64,000 nucleotides of DNA from Bacillus sp. REN3 (GTDB lineage Bacteria > Bacillota > Bacilli > Bacillales > Cytobacillaceae): the NCBI RefSeq assembly GCF_017912555.1, contig NZ_JAERSD010000007.1:105401-169400 (forward strand). Direction: 5' to 3'. Both the position numbers and the translations under genes were made by a program. Shown piece by piece: positions 47,592-56,347 of the stretch (the first letter of the stretch is position 1; every line of letters starts with the position of its first letter). A model generated the notes under the pieces. That model saw nothing but the letters and a program-made list of their open reading frames with translations, was not told the DNA's origin and searched no databases.

Positions 47592-48701
47592 ATGAAGGTA
47601 CTAATCGAGCCGAAGCCTCAATCCATGTTCAACGCGCTGCTGCTTTTTTTCATCATCCATTCCATGCAACTCGGTGTCGGCATCCAGGGATTCCAGAGGA
47701 TCGTTTTCATTGAAGCAAGGCATGACGCCTGGATTTCAGTTCTCATCAGCGGAGCTGCTGCGCATGCCATCGGCTGGGTGATGGTAAAAACGCTGGCGCT
47801 CTATCCTTCTGCGGACCTATATGGCATCCAATATGATGTCTTTGGGAAATGGCTTGGAAATGCGTTGAACCTTGCATTTGTCGTCTATTGGCTCTTCGCA
47901 TTCTTTATCATGATCAGGAATTACATGGAGGTCATCCAGGCATGGGTGTTCCCCGACCTTCCAACCTGGTTCATGTCCCTGACCCTTATTCTACTCGTTG
48001 CTTACGGAGTGTCCGGTGGGCTCCGTCCCATCATTGGAATCTGTTTTTTAAGTGTGATTCTTTCCCTGTGGATTATCCTTCTGATGGGCTTTCCAATGCA
48101 ATTTACCAATTGGGATTATCTTTTTCCTATCTTTGAATCCGATATCAAGCAGATTTTGAAAGGCGCGAAAAAGATGACCTTCACAATCATCGGCTTTGAA
48201 ATCATTTACTTTGTCTATCCTTTTATCAAAGAAAAAGAGAAAGCAGGCTTATATATGCAGTCAGGTCTCCTTTTCTCCAATCTGCTGTACCTTACTATCA
48301 TGCTTGTCTCACTTGCCTACTTCAGCGGCGGCCAGCTCGAAAGGACTGTATGGGGCACCCTTTCCCTGTTCAAGATTGTGCGGATGCCATTCATTGAGCG
48401 GTTTGAATATGTCGCGATCACCTATTGGATCATCTTGATCCTGCCAAACCTGATCCTTTTCCTTTGGGCAGCATCAAGAGGAATCACCCGAATCTGGAAC
48501 AGAGCCGACAGGAAAGTCAGCATCGGGTTCCTTTTGGGGTTGTTACTGGTTCTCCAGATTCCGATGACACGGCTCGAAATCAATCTGGTGAATGATTATT
48601 TTGCAAAAGCCGGATTCTATATTATCTTTTTGTATCCGATCCTGCTATGGATGGCAGCCTCGATGAAGAATAAGTTTATCAAAAGGAGGGGAAATGGATG
48701 A
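47592..48701 (+). CDS. Spore germinant receptor B subunit (spore permease, GerAB/GerKB type)
   Basis: 369 aa with about ten membrane segments, APC-like fold. Family features: FFIIHSMQLGVGIQGFQRIV near the N-terminus, PTWFMSLTLILLVAYGVSGG, and TFTIIGFEIIYFVYPFIKEK. The B subunit binds germinants in characterised receptors. It is 18 nt after the A subunit; its stop overlaps the C-subunit start (ATGA). Confidence 0.93.
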   Translation: MKVLIEPKPQSMFNALLLFFIIHSMQLGVGIQGFQRIVFIEARHDAWISVLISGAAAHAIGWVMVKTLALYPSADLYGIQYDVFGKWLGNALNLAFVVYWLFAFFIMIRNYMEVIQAWVFPDLPTWFMSLTLILLVAYGVSGGLRPIIGICFLSVILSLWIILLMGFPMQFTNWDYLFPIFESDIKQILKGAKKMTFTIIGFEIIYFVYPFIKEKEKAGLYMQSGLLFSNLLYLTIMLVSLAYFSGGQLERTVWGTLSLFKIVRMPFIERFEYVAITYWIILILPNLILFLWAASRGITRIWNRADRKVSIGFLLGLLLVLQIPMTRLEINLVNDYFAKAGFYIIFLYPILLWMAASMKNKFIKRRGNG

Positions 48702-49819
48702 AAAGGCGATTCGTGATTGTCTCTGTCATTCCCATTCTTTTTCTCGCTGCCTGCACTGAACCGAAGACAATGGAAAAGATCGGGATGATCACGACACTCG
48801 GCTATGATCTGGTGGAAGATGACCATATCCAAAGCACGCAGCTGCTGCTGCAAATCGATCCCGAAGCCCCCGAAAGCACCGCTCTTCTTAGCTCCAAGGC
48901 AGCATCCAGCAAAGGAGCCAGGCTGAAGTCCGATTTAGAAAGCCCGAAAAGATTGCAGTCCGGCCAGCTGCGAGTCGCACTGTACAGCGAGGAAATTGCC
49001 AGGGAGGGATTGATTAACCTTGCTGACACATTGGCCCGTGACCCCTCCATCAGTGATTTGACCTATCTCGCGGTGGTCGAAGGAAATGTGTATGAATTGA
49101 TGAAGCATAGGAATGACCAATTCTCCGACATCGGCCAATATATCTACAAAGAGCTGGACCAGAACATTAAAGGAGAATTGATTCCCTCCTCTACCCTGCA
49201 GGAAACGATGCATGATTATTATGCGATTGGGGTAGACCCCGTCCTCCCGACAATGAAGCTTGTCGATGGCAACGTGAAGATCACAGGATTGGCCCTGATG
49301 AAAAGGGACAAGATGGTCGCAAAAATCCATCCTTACCAGGCCTTTTATTTAAAATTGATCAATGACCGTTACGAGGCTGGGAATCTTGAATTGACCATCA
49401 GCAAAGAGGGACTTGATGTGAACGAGGATAATGGCAGGACGGACAAAGTGACCGTTGTGCTTGATACAATAACAAGCAAAAGCAGGATCACGCTTATTGA
49501 TAAGAAAACTCCGGAATTTGATCTGACAATCCATCTAGACTCAAGGCTGCTGGAAATCAACCAGACCTTTGACTTGAAGGTCCCGGAAAACATCAAAAAG
49601 CTCGAAAAGGCGATCTCGAAGCGAATGAAAAAAGAGGTTGAAAGCCTGATCGCCTACACGCAATCGAAAAACACCGATCCTTTCGCATTCGGTGAAAATT
49701 ACCGGAAATCCGTCAGAAAGTCGAAACTGACGCCATCCAAGTGGCACAGGATGTACAAGGACAGCAAAGTAAACGTCAAAATCGATTTCAGGATCATGAG
49801 AACTGGGGTAGTAGAGTGA
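48698..49819 (+). CDS. Spore germinant receptor C subunit, lipoprotein (GerAC/GerKC type)
   Basis: 373 aa. Lipoprotein signal MKRRFVIVSVIPILFLAACT with lipobox LAAC, a target of Lgt encoded at 11.4-12.2 kb. The Ger_N region (EKIGMITTLGYDLVEDDHIQ) and C-terminal Ger(x)C domain (GNLELTISKEGLDVNE, LEKAISKRMKKEVESLI) are both present. Completes the A-B-C operon. Confidence 0.92.
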   Translation: MKRRFVIVSVIPILFLAACTEPKTMEKIGMITTLGYDLVEDDHIQSTQLLLQIDPEAPESTALLSSKAASSKGARLKSDLESPKRLQSGQLRVALYSEEIAREGLINLADTLARDPSISDLTYLAVVEGNVYELMKHRNDQFSDIGQYIYKELDQNIKGELIPSSTLQETMHDYYAIGVDPVLPTMKLVDGNVKITGLALMKRDKMVAKIHPYQAFYLKLINDRYEAGNLELTISKEGLDVNEDNGRTDKVTVVLDTITSKSRITLIDKKTPEFDLTIHLDSRLLEINQTFDLKVPENIKKLEKAISKRMKKEVESLIAYTQSKNTDPFAFGENYRKSVRKSKLTPSKWHRMYKDSKVNVKIDFRIMRTGVVE

Positions 49820-49844
49820 AGGTCCCTGCTTGGGGGAGAAGTCT

Positions 49845-49868
49845 GGCTAGCCGAATTTTCCGCTAGCC
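49845..49868 (+). terminator. Hairpin after the germinant receptor operon
   Basis: GGCTAGC (49845-49851) and GCTAGCC (49862-49868) form a 7-bp stem; the T-rich tail TATTT is weak. Confidence 0.5.
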
Positions 49869-49882
49869 TATTTCCGCTATTT

Positions 49883-49891
49883 TGATATAAT
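49883..49891 (+). promoter_or_regulatory. Extended -10 promoter for the thi transport operon
   Basis: TGATATAAT is a TGnTATAAT extended -10, about 50 nt upstream of the TPP riboswitch. No good -35 is visible; the preceding hairpin occupies that place. Confidence 0.5.
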
Positions 49892-49942
49892 AAGATTGGA
49901 AAGTGATGATCAGACTTCCAGTCTTAATTGAATAGCAGCAAA

Positions 49943-50031
49943 GTGTGGGGGAACTGGTGTTGCCGGTTGAGACTTCATCCATAAGATGTTGACCCTTTGA
50001 ACCTGATCTGGATCATACCAGCGTAGGGAAC
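49943..50031 (+). ncRNA. TPP riboswitch (THI element)
   Basis: Conserved TPP aptamer segments: GTGTGGGGGAACTGG at the 5' end, GGTTGAGA (usually GCTGAGA), then GACCCTTTGAACCTGATCTG and ATCATACCAGCGTAGGGAAC. It controls the downstream ABC transporter through the terminator at 50064-50094. Confidence 0.95.
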
Positions 50032-50063
50032 ATATCTTGAACATCCGTTATGTTTGCTTATAT

Positions 50064-50094
50064 GCGTCCTGGTATGATCGCCAGGACGTTTTTT
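50064..50094 (+). terminator. Regulated terminator of the TPP riboswitch
   Basis: CGTCCTGG (50065-50072) pairs with CCAGGACG (50081-50088), followed by TTTTTT. It lies 47 nt before thiY. Confidence 0.88.
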
Positions 50095-50141
50095 GTATTT
50101 GCGGATCACCTTCCAACGACATACATTAGGAGGACAAAAAC

Positions 50142-51140
50142 ATGAAGAAATGGATTGCGGCGATTTGTGCCATCCTGCTGCTTTCTGGCTGTGGAAACAG
50201 CGGCAAGGAAACAGCACCGAAAAGCGGTGCCGACAAGGAAAAATTGAAGAAAGTGTCCGTCGTCCTCGACTGGACACCGAACACGAACCATACAGGTCTA
50301 TACGTTGCCAAGAAGAAAGGATATTTCAAGGAGGAAGGCCTGGATGTTGAAATCATCATGCCAGGCGAAGCAGGAGCCGATCAGCTGACTGCTTCCGGCA
50401 AGGCGGATTTTGGGATCAGCTACCAGGAAAGCATTACAGAGGCTAGAGTCCAGGGAGTCCCGCTCGTTTCGATTGCCGCTGTCATCCAACATAACACATC
50501 CGGCTTCGCTTCCCCTGTCGGAAAAAACATCAAATCCCCGAAGGACTTCGAGGGCAAAACATATGGCGGCTGGGGAGCGCCTGTTGAAAAATCCGTCATT
50601 GATTCGCTGATGAAGACCGAGAAAGCGGATGTCGGGAAAGTCTCCTTCGTCAATATGGGGGACGCTGACTTTTTCACGGCAGTGAAGCGGGATATCGATT
50701 TTGCCTGGATTTATTATGGATGGACAGGCGTTGAGGCAGAGCTTCGCGGCGAAAAGATCAACATGGTTTACCTGACCGACTACTCGGAAAAACTCGACTA
50801 TTATACGCCAGTAGTGGCGACAAGCGAAAAGATGATCGAAAAGGATCCTGACACAGTCAAAGCATTTGTTAAAGCAGTTTCGAAAGGATACACATCCGCG
50901 ATTGAAAACCCGGGCGAAGCAGCAGATATTTTGCTCGAAAGCGTTCCGGATCTTGATGCCGAGCTGGTCAAAAAGAGCCAGGAATGGCTATCGCCTCGCT
51001 ATCAGGACGATGCTGGCAAATGGGGCGAGCAGAAGCTTGAAGTATGGGAAAACTACGCAGAGTGGATGCATGCCAACGGACTGTTGGATAAAAAATTGGA
51101 TGCCGGCAAAGCTTTCACAAATGAATTCCTGCCGGAATAA
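50142..51140 (+). CDS. thiY: Pyrimidine-precursor/thiamine ABC transporter substrate-binding lipoprotein ThiY
   Basis: 332 aa. Lipobox LLSGC after KKWIAAICAILL. NMT1/THI5-like fold: VVLDWTPNTNHTGLYVAKKK, GYFKEEGLDVEIIMPGEAGA, and YGGWGAPVEKSVIDSLM. It is expected to bind formylaminopyrimidine or HMP-like thiamine precursors; the TPP riboswitch supports the role. GGAGG lies upstream of the ATG. First gene of a five-gene operon. Confidence 0.92.
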   Translation: MKKWIAAICAILLLSGCGNSGKETAPKSGADKEKLKKVSVVLDWTPNTNHTGLYVAKKKGYFKEEGLDVEIIMPGEAGADQLTASGKADFGISYQESITEARVQGVPLVSIAAVIQHNTSGFASPVGKNIKSPKDFEGKTYGGWGAPVEKSVIDSLMKTEKADVGKVSFVNMGDADFFTAVKRDIDFAWIYYGWTGVEAELRGEKINMVYLTDYSEKLDYYTPVVATSEKMIEKDPDTVKAFVKAVSKGYTSAIENPGEAADILLESVPDLDAELVKKSQEWLSPRYQDDAGKWGEQKLEVWENYAEWMHANGLLDKKLDAGKAFTNEFLPE

Positions 51141-51154
51141 GGAGGGTAGCTGAC

Positions 51155-51448
51155 ATGGCGAACGCACTTATAAGCATACAAATCATCCCGAAAACGAAGA
51201 ATGGCGAAGACGTAATCCCTTATGTGGATGAAGCCATCCGCGTCATCGAGGAATCCGGGGTGAAATACGAAGTCCATCCACTCGAAACGACGATGGAGGG
51301 CGAACTTGAACACTTATTGAAAATCATCGCTGATATGAATGAGCGGATGATCCAAATGGGCAGCCGCAACGTGATTTCCCAGGTGAAAATCCTTTACCAG
51401 CCTGACGGGATCGAAATGGGAGACCTGACGGAGAAATACCGTCCATGA
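51155..51448 (+). CDS. MTH1187/YqgV-type thiamine-binding protein
   Basis: 97 aa, ferredoxin-like family (Thiamine_BP, formerly DUF77). Typical motifs: ISIQIIPKTKNGEDVIPYVDEA, VKYEVHPLETTMEGELEHLL and MGSRNVISQVKILYQPDG. In the B. subtilis TPP-controlled transporter a YkoF protein plays a comparable thiamine-binding part. Its stop overlaps the thiX start by 4 nt. Confidence 0.88.
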   Translation: MANALISIQIIPKTKNGEDVIPYVDEAIRVIEESGVKYEVHPLETTMEGELEHLLKIIADMNERMIQMGSRNVISQVKILYQPDGIEMGDLTEKYRP

Positions 51449-52203
51449 AACCTGCTGTCATGAAGGGGTGGAGACCGGCGGCGGTTCTCCTCCTTCTCTT
51501 CATCCTGTGGGAGCTGGCTGTCAACATCGCGGAGGTGCCAGCCTGGCTGCTGCCGCCGCCATCAGCTATACTCCAGGAAGCTCTTTCGGGATGGCCCGGA
51601 TTCCAGCCTCACCTTCAATCTACTGTCGCCCTGTCATTATTGGGCTTCGCAATCGGCGCAGGCATCGGGCTCATAGCCGCGGTACTGCTCCACCTTATTC
51701 CCCTGTTAAGGGAATCCGTTTATCCGCTTTTGATTCTGTCGCAAAATGTCCCGATCATCGTCCTTGCCCCGCTATTGGTCGTATGGTTCGGTTTCGGCAT
51801 CCTGCCGAAGCTGATTGTGATTACGCTTGTTTGCTTTTTCCCGGTCACGATTGCCGCTTTGGACGGATTCAGGCAGACACCGCGGGAGATGAAGCATTAT
51901 ATGCTGATGGCCGGTGCGACGAAAAGCCAATTGTTCCGGAAACTGGAGCTTCCATACTCGCTCCCCTCGATTTTCTCAGGGTTGAAAATATCGGCTACGT
52001 ACAGCGTGATGGGTGCGGTCATTTCTGAATGGCTTGGCGCAAAATCGGGAATTGGCGTCTACATGACCCTCTCATCGTCCTCGTTCAGGACTGACCGGGT
52101 ATTCGTCGCGATTTTTGCGATCATGGCGCTGAGCCTGTTGTTTTTTGGATTGATTTTATTGGCAGAGCGGCTGATGGTGAGATGGGAAGGTGAGAAGAAT
52201 TGA
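51445..52203 (+). CDS. thiX: ABC transporter permease ThiX
   Basis: 252 aa, BPD_transp_1 fold with about six membrane segments. EAA-type loop region: MKHYMLMAGATKSQLFRKLELP, followed by SLPSIFSGLKIS and AVISEWLGAKSGIGVYM. It is coupled to its neighbours by 4-nt overlaps on both sides. Confidence 0.92.
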   Translation: MKPAVMKGWRPAAVLLLLFILWELAVNIAEVPAWLLPPPSAILQEALSGWPGFQPHLQSTVALSLLGFAIGAGIGLIAAVLLHLIPLLRESVYPLLILSQNVPIIVLAPLLVVWFGFGILPKLIVITLVCFFPVTIAALDGFRQTPREMKHYMLMAGATKSQLFRKLELPYSLPSIFSGLKISATYSVMGAVISEWLGAKSGIGVYMTLSSSSFRTDRVFVAIFAIMALSLLFFGLILLAERLMVRWEGEKN

Positions 52204-52943
52204 GCCAGCTATCAATCGAACAATTATCAAAGAATTTCGAATCGATACAGGTTTTGAAAGAATTGAATTTAAAGATTGATGAAGGCGAATTTGTCTCGAT
52301 CCTTGGCCCATCCGGAAGCGGAAAGAGCACGATTTTTAACCTGATTGGCGGGCTGCTGCTGCCTAACGAAGGAACGATCCGGCTAAATGAGGAAGTCATC
52401 AACGGCCGCAGGGGATCCGTCAGTTATATGCCGCAAACCCCTTCCCTGCTCCCATGGAGAACAGTCCTCCAGAATGTGATGCTTGGACAGGAGCTAAAGG
52501 GGACGGCGGACCCGGCCGCGGCGCGTGAAATGCTCCGGAAAGCGGGCCTTGCGGACTATGAGAACGCTTATCCCCGCCAGCTGTCCGGAGGAATGAAACA
52601 AAGGGCTGCTTTCATCAGGGCACTGTTAAGCCCGCAGCCTGTCATCCTGCTTGATGAACCCTTCTCCGCCCTTGATGAACTGACGCGCTTTGACATGCAG
52701 AAATGGCTGCTTGATATCTGGAGCGAACACAAACAGACCATCCTGTTCGTCACCCACAATATCGAGGAAGCCATCTACCTGTCCGACCGGATCCTGACAC
52801 TAAGTAACAAGCCAGCGAAGGTAATCCATGAATTCACCGTCCCTTTTTCCCGGCCGCGGGAAGAAGGACTCCTGCTGGACGAACAGTTTTTGGCCTGCAA
52901 ACGGGAAATCCATGCCGCATTAAAGAGTGAAGCAAATGGATAA
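52200..52943 (+). CDS. thiZ: ABC transporter ATP-binding protein ThiZ
   Basis: 247 aa with a TTG start overlapping the thiX stop, AGGTGAG upstream. Walker A SILGPSGSGKSTIFNLI, Q-loop VSYMPQTPSLLPW, signature QLSGGMKQRAAFIRA, Walker B PVILLDEPFSALDELT, H-loop FVTHNIEEAIYLSDR. Energises ThiXY. Confidence 0.93.
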   Translation: MSQLSIEQLSKNFESIQVLKELNLKIDEGEFVSILGPSGSGKSTIFNLIGGLLLPNEGTIRLNEEVINGRRGSVSYMPQTPSLLPWRTVLQNVMLGQELKGTADPAAAREMLRKAGLADYENAYPRQLSGGMKQRAAFIRALLSPQPVILLDEPFSALDELTRFDMQKWLLDIWSEHKQTILFVTHNIEEAIYLSDRILTLSNKPAKVIHEFTVPFSRPREEGLLLDEQFLACKREIHAALKSEANG

Positions 52944-53685
52944 ATTAATTGATTCCCATATTCATCTTGACCGGTACAGTGATGAAGAAATCAAGAGGAT
53001 TCTTCTTGAATCGCCTTTTCTCGAAGCGATGATCAGTGTGTCCTTCGACCTGGATTCAGCGCAGCGCAATCTGCATCTTTCAAAAGAGTACCCGTCTGTA
53101 AAGCCTGCGTTTGGCTTCCATCCTGAACAGCCGCTGCCGGGTGACCATCAGCTTGCCGTTCTGTTCAACTGGATGGAGGGACACAAAGACCGGATGATCG
53201 CGATAGGAGAAGTCGGCCTGCCCTATTATACAAGAAAGGAGCAGCCGATCGAACCCTATGCCGAGCTGCTCGAGGAATTCATCAGGCTGGCGAAGAAATG
53301 GGAAAAACCAATCGTCTTGCACGCCATTTATGAAGACGCTGAAATCGCCTGTGAGCTGCTGGAAAAGCATTCGATCAAGAAAGCCCACTTCCATTGGTAC
53401 AAAGGAAAGGTCGAAAGGCTCCTTTCAAACGGTTATTTTGTTTCCGTGACACCGGATGCCCTCTATGAACAAGAAATACAGGAACTGATCCAGACGTATC
53501 CCCTAGAACAAATGATGGTTGAAACAGATGGGCCATGGCCATTTGAAGGGCCTTTTGAGGGGCAGCTGACCATGCCTGCCATGATGCAGCATACAGTCAG
53601 AAGAATCGCGGCCATTAAAAATTGGCCAGTTGACCGTGTTTATGAGGCGCTGTTTAAGAATACGAAAGATTTTTATCAGCTATGA
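52936..53685 (+). CDS. TatD-family metal-dependent hydrolase
   Basis: 249 aa from ATG 52936 (GTG 52927 is an in-frame alternative inside thiZ). Metal-binding pattern of the family: LIDSHIHLDRYSD (HxH), AIGEVGLPYYTR (Glu), VLHAIYED (His), KAHFHWYKG (His), and MVETDGPWPFEG (Asp). TatD proteins are Mg-dependent nucleases or related hydrolases. Its place as last gene of a TPP-riboswitch operon, overlapping thiZ by 8 nt, suggests a link to thiamine salvage, but no reaction is implied by sequence. Confidence 0.88.
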   Translation: MDKLIDSHIHLDRYSDEEIKRILLESPFLEAMISVSFDLDSAQRNLHLSKEYPSVKPAFGFHPEQPLPGDHQLAVLFNWMEGHKDRMIAIGEVGLPYYTRKEQPIEPYAELLEEFIRLAKKWEKPIVLHAIYEDAEIACELLEKHSIKKAHFHWYKGKVERLLSNGYFVSVTPDALYEQEIQELIQTYPLEQMMVETDGPWPFEGPFEGQLTMPAMMQHTVRRIAAIKNWPVDRVYEALFKNTKDFYQL

Positions 53686-53725
53686 TGGCCATTCAGGCTG
53701 GATTGCTTGGGCCAAGGCAAAAAAG

Positions 53726-53760
53726 GGCTCCCGGAAAGGACTTACCGGGAGCCTTTTTTT
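53726..53760. terminator. Terminator after the thi operon
   Basis: GGCTCCCGG (53726-53734) pairs with CCGGGAGCC (53745-53753), followed by TTTTTTT; an A-run precedes it, so it may also serve the convergent cueP gene. Confidence 0.9.
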
Positions 53761-54280
53761 ACATCAATTGCATGGTTGTGATGCACGTGTTGTCACCTTT
53801 AAAGGTCGAAATTTCTGATTCTACGGATTTTCCGTCATACTCAATCTTCGCATTATACGTGCGATCGCGAGGGAGCCATAAATCGATGAACCCATTCGCC
53901 TGCGATTTCAGCGTTTTATCGACAACCACATTTCCTTCCGTATCTTCAATGTATACTTTGAATTCTTCATTTACCATTTCACCTTGACAACCTGTCAAGC
54001 TATGATTCGTTCATGGATGCGTCTGGTTGACATAAGGAGCGATTGAAACAAAAAATTCATCCTTCGGCAAGTCATAAGTCTTGCTTTCATTCACAATCAG
54101 CTGGTCAGAAGTGATGGAAGCAGGTTCAGCTTCCTTGTTTCCGCTATACTCCTCGACCAGGGCTTTAACGTCTTTCGTTTCGTTCCCCTTTGAAGCCTGA
54201 TCCTCGGCCGCATTCCCTCCGCCACAGGCAGAAAGCACAACCGCCGCCAATGAAGAAACCAACAGAGCTTTCATTTTCAT
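53759..54280 (-). CDS. cueP: CueP-family copper-binding lipoprotein with in-frame UGA (candidate selenocysteine, or nonsense mutation)
   Basis: One continuous frame of 173 residues from ATG 54280 is interrupted only by TGA at 54013-54011. Lipobox LSAC follows MKMKALLVSSLAAVV. Before the TGA: KALVEEYSGNKEAEPASIT and DEFFVSIAPYVNQTHP; after it: TNHSLTGCQGEMVNEEF, ANGFIDLWLPRDRTYNAKI and, at the end, DNTCITTMQLM. CueP proteins have three conserved cysteines, the first two spaced Cys-x7-Cys. Here the UGA (residue 90) takes exactly the first Cys position; Cys98 and Cys166 remain. CueP binds and reduces copper outside the membrane. Either Sec is inserted, or a Cys codon (TGC/TGT) mutated to TGA and the gene is a fresh pseudogene. 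Confidence 0.85.
53983..54013 (-). promoter_or_regulatory. Candidate bacterial SECIS hairpin after the cueP UGA
   Basis: On the minus strand, after UGA (54013-54011) and an 11-nt gap, CTTGACA (53999-53993) pairs perfectly with TGTCAAG (53989-53983) around a GGT loop. The loop starts 18 nt after the UGA, the same distance and the same leading GGU as I recall for the E. coli fdhF SECIS. No bulged U is present in the stem, and the bases also encode the conserved LTGCQG, so chance is possible. Confidence 0.4.
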
Positions 54281-54470
54281 ATTGCATTCACCACCCTGCT
54301 TCTATTTTATTTAATACCGATTTTAAAAACCAGCATTCCAATCCTGGTTGCTACTTGTATGTTAGCAATGAAATTTGCAGAAACCGTGCAAAAAAAACAA
54401 CAGGAAGTTGAACAATGGAAGCGCACGTTTTTCGAATCCAGGATACATCCCAAAAATTTGTCCGCAATCA

Positions 54471-54498
54471 TAAAATCTCAAGCCACATCAACCGATAT
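54471..54498 (+). promoter_or_regulatory. Sigma-D (flagellar/chemotaxis) promoter of the chemoreceptor gene
   Basis: TAAA (54471-54474), 16 bp, ACCGATAT (54491-54498), against the consensus TAAA-N15-GCCGATAT. It fits the downstream chemoreceptor gene. Confidence 0.65.
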
Positions 54499-54504
54499 AT
54501 TATA

Positions 54505-54658
54505 GTAGGAAAAGTTTAGCAGCTTAGAAGAATGGGGATAAGGCAGGGTCGCCGCAAAGCCCAGGCATGGGTGCAGGATCTTTGATATAGAGCGTTGCAA
54601 ACCTTCAGCCCTTCACCCAACCGCTTCCAGAGACTATATAACTGAAGGAGACCATATT
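54505..54658 (+). promoter_or_regulatory. Structured 5' leader with a stem that hides the ribosome binding site
   Basis: About 150 nt between the sigma-D promoter and the chemoreceptor start. CCTTCAG (54602-54608) can pair with CTGAAGG (54642-54648), covering the GAAGGAG ribosome binding site. Upstream, GGC-AGGGTC-GCC (54542-54553) is followed by CGCAAAGCC and later GCAAACC. Both boxes occur in c-di-GMP-I (GEMM) aptamers, but in the opposite order, and the GAAA tetraloop is absent. It could be a riboswitch of another type. Confidence 0.35.
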
Positions 54659-56338
54659 ATGAAAAGTATTCGAGCAAGGATTCAGCTTGGTTTCGTGACA
54701 ATTGTCATCTTAACCATTGGATTATCTGTTTTTAACTACATTTCAATCAAAAACATCAATAAGGATACGGACAGCCTTTTCAACAAACAACTGCCCCAGC
54801 TAATAGCAGGTGAGAACCTAAGTTTCAATATAGCCCAGAGACTTGCTCTTGCGCGGGGCTATGTATTAAATGGGGATCAAAGCTATAAGGATTCCTTCCT
54901 TGAATATACAAGTGAAAGCGCCAATCTGCAAAAGAAACTTCTCGCAAACCAGCCTTCACCGGAGATCAAGCAAGTGATTGATGACAGTATCACTTGGAAA
55001 AACTTGATTGCCAATAAGGTATTCTATGAATATGACAATGGCAATGTCGAGGAGGCCAGACGGGCTTTAGAAGAGGAGGTCCAGCCGATTTCAAGCAAGC
55101 TGATCGCTGATCTTGAAAAACTTTCCGCGAAAAGCGAAAAACAAATGGCCAAACAAGGAAAATCCGTTCTTTTTCATGGAGATACTGTCGTGACGAATGG
55201 GGTGATTGTTTCCATTCTTATTGTAATTGGAAGCCTGGTGGTCAGCTATTTGACTTCCAGATCCATTTCGAGACCAATCGTGAAAGTGATGGAGAGGATG
55301 AACGTCATTTCCAAAGGCGATCTCTCCCATGAAGATTTGGCAAGTAAATCCAAAGATGAGATCGGACACCTGGTGATGTCAACAAACCAGATGGCACAAA
55401 ACCTTCGAAGTCTCCTTTTTGATATTTCAAGGGTCAGCACAACCGTTACGGCGCAGAGCGAAGAGTTGACCCAAGCTTCAAATGAAGTGAAGGAAAGCAG
55501 TGAGCAGATTGCTTCAACCATGCAGGAACTTGCTTCTGGCACAGAACAGCAGGCACACATGTCCACGGAAATAGCGCAATCAATGAATGGCCTTTTCGCC
55601 ATGTCAAAATCAGCTAGTGAAAAAGGAAAAGCAATCGAGGAATTTACTGGCAAGGTCCTTGAAAGTACTACCGAGGGCAACAAGTTCATGAATCAATCGA
55701 TAGAAGACATGCACGAAATTGATTCAATGGTAAAAGAAGCTGTGATAAAAGTTAATAACCTGGACCAGGAAACACAGGAAATCTCCAAGCTCGTAAACGT
55801 GATCCAGCAGATTGCCGATCAAACGAATCTTTTGGCGCTGAACGCGGCAATCGAGGCAGCGCGTGCCGGGGAGCATGGGAGAGGATTTTCTGTGGTAGCG
55901 GATGAAGTCAGGAAACTGGCTGAACAAGTATCGTCTTCCCTAGTCGAAATCTCTGGAATCGTTGCGAAAGTGCAGAGTGAATCGCAAAATGTTGTAGCAT
56001 CCCTTGAGAACGGATACAGCAAGGTCACAGAGGGGGCCAGCAAAATAAAAACCACCGGAGAGACGTTCCAATTAATCAAAGATCTTGTTGGTGACGTCGT
56101 GGATGGGATGAATGGAATCAACACAAGCATCCAGGCGATTGAAGAGGAGGGGCAAAACATTAACACGTCAGTAGAGAATGTCGCCTCCGTTGCCGAGGAA
56201 GCCGCAGCAGGTGTAGAACAAATTTCAGCATCCTCCCAGCAAACCGCCAGCTCGATGGAAGAAGTCGCATCAAGCGCCAACTCCCTGGCAGACTTATCCG
56301 AGGAATTGAATGCTCTTGTTAAGAAATTCAAATTATAG
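54659..56338 (+). CDS. Methyl-accepting chemotaxis protein with 4-helix-bundle sensor
   Basis: 559 aa, GAAGGAG 8 nt before ATG. TM1 [20 protein letters not shown], a periplasm-facing helical bundle with [22 protein letters not shown]2 [23 protein letters not shown], then the signalling hairpin with tip [20 protein letters not shown]. Like the receptor at 31.5 kb it has the small ligand-binding type that often senses metals or small organics; the ligand is unknown. It has a sigma-D promoter and a structured leader. Confidence 0.95.
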   Translation: MKSIRARIQLGFVTIVILTIGLSVFNYISIKNINKDTDSLFNKQLPQLIAGENLSFNIAQRLALARGYVLNGDQSYKDSFLEYTSESANLQKKLLANQPSPEIKQVIDDSITWKNLIANKVFYEYDNGNVEEARRALEEEVQPISSKLIADLEKLSAKSEKQMAKQGKSVLFHGDTVVTNGVIVSILIVIGSLVVSYLTSRSISRPIVKVMERMNVISKGDLSHEDLASKSKDEIGHLVMSTNQMAQNLRSLLFDISRVSTTVTAQSEELTQASNEVKESSEQIASTMQELASGTEQQAHMSTEIAQSMNGLFAMSKSASEKGKAIEEFTGKVLESTTEGNKFMNQSIEDMHEIDSMVKEAVIKVNNLDQETQEISKLVNVIQQIADQTNLLALNAAIEAARAGEHGRGFSVVADEVRKLAEQVSSSLVEISGIVAKVQSESQNVVASLENGYSKVTEGASKIKTTGETFQLIKDLVGDVVDGMNGINTSIQAIEEEGQNINTSVENVASVAEEAAAGVEQISASSQQTASSMEEVASSANSLADLSEELNALVKKFKL

Positions 56339-56347
56339 TCGTATCCT

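Noticed and set aside
54505..54658. Canonical c-di-GMP-I (GEMM) riboswitch
   Set aside because: CGCAAAGCC and GCAAACC are present but in the wrong order, and the GAAA tetraloop of P2 is missing. Reported only as a structured leader of unknown type.
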